9,993 nt of DNA from positions 1 through 9,993 of the forward strand of contig CALVTV010000016.1 in assembly GCA_944363005.1 (NCBI GenBank), in the 5' to 3' direction. Under the pieces are notes generated by a model, which saw only the letters and a program-made list of their open reading frames with translations, did no database searches and had not been told where the DNA came from. Origin of the DNA: an uncultured Clostridia bacterium. GTDB taxonomy: Bacteria; Bacillota; Clostridia; Christensenellales; Aristaeellaceae. Both the position numbers and the translations under genes were made by a program. Within the stretch, counting starts at the first letter, position 1. The number at the start of each line of letters is the position of its first letter. Below are positions 5,632-9,993 of this stretch, piece after piece.

Positions 5632-6720
5632 ATGGCAACTTTGATTCTGGAAGACGGTTCCCGCTACGAGGGAACGCTGTTTGGACATCAGCAGAGCGTG
5701 ACCGGTGAAGTGGTCTTTACCACCGGCATGACCGGCTATCAGGAGACGCTGACCGACCCGTCCTATTGCGGGCAGATCGTCTGCATGACGTATCCGCTGA
5801 TCGGCAACGTGGGTATCAACGACCTGGACAACGAGAGCGAGGGCGTGCGCATGCGCGGTTTCATCGTCTCGGAGCTGTGCGACGTGCCCAGCAACTGGCA
5901 GATGAAAAAAACGCTCGACCAGTACCTGAAGGTGCAGGGAGTCACCGGCATTGCCGGCGTGGATACCCGTGCGCTGACCAAGCATGTGCGCAATTTCGGC
6001 ACGCTGCGCGGGCGCATCGTGGAGGGCGAGCCGACCGAGGAGGACTTTGCGCTCTGCCGTGCGCATGAGATGCACGATCAGGTGGCGCAGTGCACCTGCA
6101 AGGCCTCCTATGACGTGCCGGCGGAGGGCGAGGAAGTGCTCCGTCTGGCGGTGATGGATTTCGGCCTCAAGCGCGGTATTCTGCATTCGCTGACCCGCCG
6201 CGGGTGCGCGTTGCGCGTGTTTCCGGCGGATACGCCCGCCAAGGAGATCCTGGAGAGCGGCTGTGACGGCGTGATGCTCACCAACGGCCCCGGAGATCCG
6301 GAGGACAACCCGCAGGCCATCGCCGCCATTCGCGAGCTGATGGACAAGCTGCCGGTGTTTGGCATCTGTCTGGGCCATCAGCTGATGGCGCTGGCCATGG
6401 GCGGACGCACGGTCAAGATGAAATACGGCCATCACGGCGCGAACCATCCGGTCAAGGATCTCGCGCGCGGCCTGTGCGCCGTGACCCCGCAGAACCACAA
6501 CTACATGGTCGATCCCGAAAGCCTGCCCGCGGGCGCGGTCGTGACCCACGTCAACTGGAACGACCAGACCGTGGAAGGCGTGCGCTATACCGACCGCCAT
6601 GCGTTCTCCGTGCAGTTCCATCCGGAGGCCTGCGGCGGCCCGCGCGAGACGAGCTATCTGTTTGACGACTTCGTGAACATGGTCAAAGAGGCCAAGAAAG
6701 GGGACGCCCACAATGCCTAA
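5632..6720 (+). CDS. carA: Carbamoyl phosphate synthetase, small (glutaminase) subunit
   Basis: A complete 362-residue CarA. It releases ammonia from glutamine and channels it to CarB for carbamoyl phosphate synthesis, the shared precursor of arginine and UMP. The N-terminal CPSase_sm_chain domain (about 1-140) shows TGEVVFTTGMTGYQE, SYCGQIV and TYPLIGNVGIN, followed by IAGVDTRALTKHVR. The class I amidotransferase domain (about 165-355) has the oxyanion motif NGPGDPE, the nucleophile Cys246 in GICLGHQL, and the triad partners His330 and Glu332 in FHPEA. The ending GPRETSYLFDDF is typical. GGGGAG at 5621-5626 lies 5 bases before the ATG. The stop TAA overlaps the carB start by 8 bases, so the two subunits are translationally coupled and probably made in equal amounts. 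Confidence 0.97.
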   Translation: MATLILEDGSRYEGTLFGHQQSVTGEVVFTTGMTGYQETLTDPSYCGQIVCMTYPLIGNVGINDLDNESEGVRMRGFIVSELCDVPSNWQMKKTLDQYLKVQGVTGIAGVDTRALTKHVRNFGTLRGRIVEGEPTEEDFALCRAHEMHDQVAQCTCKASYDVPAEGEEVLRLAVMDFGLKRGILHSLTRRGCALRVFPADTPAKEILESGCDGVMLTNGPGDPEDNPQAIAAIRELMDKLPVFGICLGHQLMALAMGGRTVKMKYGHHGANHPVKDLARGLCAVTPQNHNYMVDPESLPAGAVVTHVNWNDQTVEGVRYTDRHAFSVQFHPEACGGPRETSYLFDDFVNMVKEAKKGDAHNA

Positions 6721-9700
6721 GAAGGAATGGATCAAGACGGTACTGGTCATCAGTTCCGGCCCGATCGTCATCGGCCAGGCGGCGGAATTCGACTACGCCG
6801 GTACGCAGGCCTGCCGCGTCCTCAAGGAGGAAGGCGTGGAGGTGGTGCTGGTCAACTCCAACCCCGCCACGATCATGACGGATACCGACATTGCGGACAA
6901 GGTCTACCTGGAGCCGCTGACCGTCGGCTCGCTGGAGAAAATCATTGCCCGTGAGCGTCCGGACAGCCTGCTTGCCTCGCTGGGCGGCCAGACCGGCCTG
7001 AATCTGGCGATGGAGCTCGACGAAAAGGGCATCCTCAAAAAGTACAACGTGCAGCTGCTGGGCACCAAGATTGACTCCATCCGCCGCGCGGAAGACCGCG
7101 AGGACTTCAAGAACATGATGCTCTCCATCGGGGAGCCGTGCATCGATTCGGTCATCGTCCATGACGTGCAGGCGTCCGTCGATTTCGCCAACGAGTACGG
7201 CTATCCGGTCATCGTTCGTCCGGCGTACACGCTGGGCGGCACGGGCGGCGGCATCGCGGAGAACGAAAAGCAGCTGCGCGAGATCTGCGCGGACGGCCTG
7301 CGCTCCTCCCGCGTGCATGAGAACCTCATCGAGCGCAGCGTCGCCGGCTGGAAGGAGATCGAGTACGAGGTCATCCGCGACGGCGCGGGCAACGCCATCG
7401 CCATCTGCAACATGGAGAACTTCGACCCGGTCGGCGTGCACACGGGCGACTCCATCGTCGTGGCGCCGACGCAGACGCTGCGCGACCAGGAAGCGCAGAT
7501 GCTGCGCACCGCTTCGCTGAACATCATCTCCGCGCTGGGCATTGAGGGCGGCTGCAACGTGCAGTATGCGCTCGACCCCAACAGCATGAATTACTACGTC
7601 ATCGAGGTCAACCCGCGCGTGTCGCGCTCCTCGGCGCTGGCCTCCAAGGCGACGGGCTACCCCATCGCGAAGGTGACCACGCGCATCGCACTGGGCTACA
7701 ACCTCGACGAGATTATCAACGGCGTGACGGGCGAGACGTACGCCTGCGCCGAGCCGACGATCGACTACATCGTGCTCAAGTTCCCGCGCTGGCCGTTTGA
7801 CAAGTTCGTCTACGCCGACAAGCACATCGGCACCAAGATGAAGGCCACCGGCGAGATCATGTCCATCGGCACGAGCTTTGAAAGCGCTATGCTCAAGGCC
7901 GTGCGCTCGCTGGAGATGGGTATGGACAGCTTTGTGGTGCCCTCGCTGGAGACGCTCTCCGACGAGGAGATCGAGAAGCGGCTTCACGAGATCAACACCG
8001 AGCGCGCGTTTGTCGTCGCCGAAGCGCTGCGCCGCGGCGTATCGATGGAGCATGTGCACGACATCACCAAGATCGACATCTGGTTCCTCAAAAAGGTGAA
8101 GAACATCGTGGAGGCTGAGCAGCGCGTGCGCGCGCTCTCCGGCAAGGAGCAGCTCACCCGCGAGATGTTGATGGAGATCAAGCGCATGGGCATGGCGGAC
8201 AAGGCCATCGCGCGCTTTGTGGGCAGCACGGAAAAGGAAATCCGCGCCCTGCGCACGCAGCTGGGCGTGATCCCCTCCTTCCGCATGGTCGATACCTGCG
8301 GCGGCGAGTTCGAAGCCGTCAGCCCGTACTTCTACAGCACTTACGGCACAGCCACCGAGGCGCGCAACTCCGGCCGCAAGACCGTGGTGGTGCTCGGTTC
8401 CGGCCCCATCCGCATTGGCCAGGGCATCGAGTTTGACTACTGCTCTGTGCATTGCGTCTGGGCGCTCAAGCGCGCGGGCTTTGACACCGTGATCATCAAC
8501 AACAACCCGGAGACCGTTTCCACCGACTTTGACACCTCCGACCGCCTCTACTTCGAGCCGCTGACGCCGGAGGACGTGCTCAACGTGCTGGAGATCGAGC
8601 AGCCGGTCGGCGTGGTCTGCCAGTTCGGCGGCCAGACGGCCATCAAGCTGGCCAAGACGGTGCGCGAATCCGGCTACAACATCCTGGGCACTGACCTGGG
8701 CGACATCGACGCGGCCGAAGACCGCGAGCTGTTCAACCAGCTGCTCAACCAGCTGGGCATCCCGCAGCCCAAGGGCACGACCGTCTTCACCGCGGAGGAG
8801 GCCGTCAAGGCCGCCGGTGAGCTGGGCTATCCGGTGCTCGTGCGCCCGAGCTACGTGCTGGGCGGCCAGGGCATGGAAATCGCCTACGACGAGCGCCACA
8901 TCCGCGAATACATGTCCATCATCAACATGAACGTGCAGGAGCACCCGATCCTCGTGGACAAATACCTGCTGGGCCGCGAGATCGAGGTGGACGCCATCTG
9001 CGACGGCGAGAACGTGCTCATTCCGGGCATCATGGAGCATATCGAGCGCGCGGGCATTCACTCCGGCGACTCCATCTCCGTCTATCCGCCGCAGCATCTG
9101 GCGCCGCGCATTCAGCGCATGATTACCGATTACACCATCAATATCGCGCGCAGCCTGCACGTCAAGGGCCTGGTGAACATTCAGTTCATCGAGTACGCGG
9201 GCGACCTGTACATCATCGAGGTCAATCCGCGCTCCTCGCGCACGGTGCCGTATATCTCCAAGGTCACGGGCATCCCGATCGTGGAACTGGGCGTGCGCGC
9301 GTCGCTGGGCGAGAAGGTGCCTGCGATGGGCTTCGGCACGGGCCTGTATCCGCCTGCGCCGACGGTCGCCGTGAAGATGCCGGTGTTCTCCTTTGAGAAG
9401 CTGCCGGAGGTTGAGGTTTCCCTTGGACCGGAAATGAAGTCCACCGGCGAAGCGCTCGGCCTGGCCGAGACGGCGGAGGAAGCCTACCTCAAGGGCTTTG
9501 CCTCCACGAAGATGGCGATTCCCAAGCCCGAGGAGGGCGGCGTACTCTTCGCCATCGCCGACCACGACAAGCGCGAGGCCATGGAGCTGGCGGAGACGTT
9601 CGCGGCGCTGGGCTTTGAAATCTACGCCACCAGCGGCACGGCGCACATGCTCAACCACAACTACGTGGGCGCGCAGCCCGTTCCGCGTCCCGGCGAGGAT

Positions 9701-9934
9701 ACGGAGGCGCTGGCAAAGCTCTTTGACTCCGGCAAGATTCGCCTGATCATCACCACGCCGACGCACGGCCGCGATCCGCAGCGCGCGGGCTTCCGTCTGC
9801 GCCGCATGGCGGTGGAATACGGCATCGCCTGCGTGACGAGCATTGACACGGCGAAGCTGCTGATGAAGTGCGTGAAGCTGGGCAAGAAGGCGGAGGACGT
9901 GCCGCCGCTGGGCCTGCACGACCTGGTGCTCTAA
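6713..9934 (+). CDS. carB: Carbamoyl phosphate synthetase, large subunit
   Basis: A complete 1073-residue CarB, the same length as the E. coli protein. It makes carbamoyl phosphate from bicarbonate, two ATP and the ammonia delivered by CarA. Two homologous halves are visible. The first starts at VLVISSGPIVIGQAAEFDYA and has the ATP-grasp glycine loop GGTGGG (around 174-179) and Glu298/Asn300/Arg302 in EVNPRVSRS. The second starts near residue 554 with VVVLGSGPIRIGQGIEFDYC and has GGQGME and Glu836 in EVNPRSSRT. A helical oligomerisation region lies between them. Residues from about 938 to the end form the MGS-like allosteric domain (GVLFAIADHDKREA, YATSGTAHML, ITTPTHG), where ornithine and UMP act in the family; which effectors act here cannot be read off. 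The start lies inside carA, with AAAGGGG at 6697-6703. Codon use is strongly GC-rich at the third position. Confidence 0.98.
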   Translation: MPKKEWIKTVLVISSGPIVIGQAAEFDYAGTQACRVLKEEGVEVVLVNSNPATIMTDTDIADKVYLEPLTVGSLEKIIARERPDSLLASLGGQTGLNLAMELDEKGILKKYNVQLLGTKIDSIRRAEDREDFKNMMLSIGEPCIDSVIVHDVQASVDFANEYGYPVIVRPAYTLGGTGGGIAENEKQLREICADGLRSSRVHENLIERSVAGWKEIEYEVIRDGAGNAIAICNMENFDPVGVHTGDSIVVAPTQTLRDQEAQMLRTASLNIISALGIEGGCNVQYALDPNSMNYYVIEVNPRVSRSSALASKATGYPIAKVTTRIALGYNLDEIINGVTGETYACAEPTIDYIVLKFPRWPFDKFVYADKHIGTKMKATGEIMSIGTSFESAMLKAVRSLEMGMDSFVVPSLETLSDEEIEKRLHEINTERAFVVAEALRRGVSMEHVHDITKIDIWFLKKVKNIVEAEQRVRALSGKEQLTREMLMEIKRMGMADKAIARFVGSTEKEIRALRTQLGVIPSFRMVDTCGGEFEAVSPYFYSTYGTATEARNSGRKTVVVLGSGPIRIGQGIEFDYCSVHCVWALKRAGFDTVIINNNPETVSTDFDTSDRLYFEPLTPEDVLNVLEIEQPVGVVCQFGGQTAIKLAKTVRESGYNILGTDLGDIDAAEDRELFNQLLNQLGIPQPKGTTVFTAEEAVKAAGELGYPVLVRPSYVLGGQGMEIAYDERHIREYMSIINMNVQEHPILVDKYLLGREIEVDAICDGENVLIPGIMEHIERAGIHSGDSISVYPPQHLAPRIQRMITDYTINIARSLHVKGLVNIQFIEYAGDLYIIEVNPRSSRTVPYISKVTGIPIVELGVRASLGEKVPAMGFGTGLYPPAPTVAVKMPVFSFEKLPEVEVSLGPEMKSTGEALGLAETAEEAYLKGFASTKMAIPKPEEGGVLFAIADHDKREAMELAETFAALGFEIYATSGTAHMLNHNYVGAQPVPRPGEDTEALAKLFDSGKIRLIITTPTHGRDPQRAGFRLRRMAVEYGIACVTSIDTAKLLMKCVKLGKKAEDVPPLGLHDLVL

Positions 9935-9945
9935 TCAAACAAACG

Positions 9946-9980
9946 AAAGGACGAGACCCCTCGCGGGTTTCGCCCTTTTT
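9946..9980 (+). terminator. Terminator of carAB
   Basis: GGACGAGACCC (9949-9959) pairs with GGGTTTCGCCC (9965-9975), with one A-C mismatch and one G-U wobble around a CTCGC loop, and is followed by TTTTT. AAA before the stem extends the pairing. It begins 12 bases after the carB stop, so the operon ends here and contains only carA and carB. Confidence 0.8.
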
Positions 9981-9993
9981 CGTGCATAAAAAA

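Noticed and set aside
4096..6771. An 891-codon minus-strand frame opposite purA and carA
   Set aside because: Same codon-bias shadow. It crosses the purA terminator and carAB promoter and has no ribosome binding site or domain pattern.
6683..9919. A 1078-codon open frame on the minus strand opposite carB
   Set aside because: It is an antisense shadow of a long GC-rich gene: strong third-position GC bias removes stops from the opposite frame. The translation is rich in His, Arg, Ala and Leu with no recognisable domain, while the + frame is a textbook CarB.

Overview
The window is about 10 kb of bacterial chromosome. Most of it (about 1270 to 9980) is GC-rich and carries housekeeping genes, all on the + strand. 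A short, visibly more AT-rich accessory patch lies at the left end (about 1 to 1130). Purine-rich Shine-Dalgarno sites (GGAGG, AAAGGAGG, AAGGGG), U-tract terminators, TTGACA/TATAAT-type promoters and a PurA of the type I associate with anaerobic Clostridia suggest a high-GC member of the Bacillota (Clostridia). That assignment is inference; no rRNA is present to test it.

Left end. A minus-strand gene enters at base 1 and starts at base 75. Its 25 visible residues resemble the N-terminus of IS1182-type transposases. The next 520 bases hold no convincing gene. They contain its probable promoter, two neighbouring hairpins (210-273 and 281-326), a weak promoter candidate, and an open frame broken by one stop that may be gene debris. 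An AT-rich GNAT acetyltransferase gene follows (597-1112), closed by a strong terminator.

Centre. A promoter at 1217-1246 drives a secreted PIG-L family deacetylase that has an N-terminal beta-rich, discoidin-like region. It is followed by dapF (diaminopimelate epimerase, lysine and peptidoglycan precursor synthesis) and, 20 bases later, by a stand-alone HD hydrolase related to the hydrolase domain of RelA/SpoT. No terminator is visible between these three, so they may share a transcript. The first two have plausible links to the cell envelope.

Right. A near-consensus promoter (4034-4062) precedes purA (IMP to adenylosuccinate). This PurA is divergent and departs from both textbook PurA signatures while keeping the catalytic Asp and His. 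After purA come a very strong ribosome binding site and a 35-codon frame of unknown meaning that runs into the purA terminator. The carAB promoter begins within three bases of that terminator's T-tract. carA and carB overlap by 8 bases, encode complete carbamoyl phosphate synthetase subunits (arginine and pyrimidine supply), and end in a terminator at the window's edge.

The bulk is ordinary core metabolism. I found no convincing new multi-gene system. The points that deserve a second look are the short frame after purA, the divergent PurA, the stand-alone HD hydrolase and the mobile/AT-rich left end.
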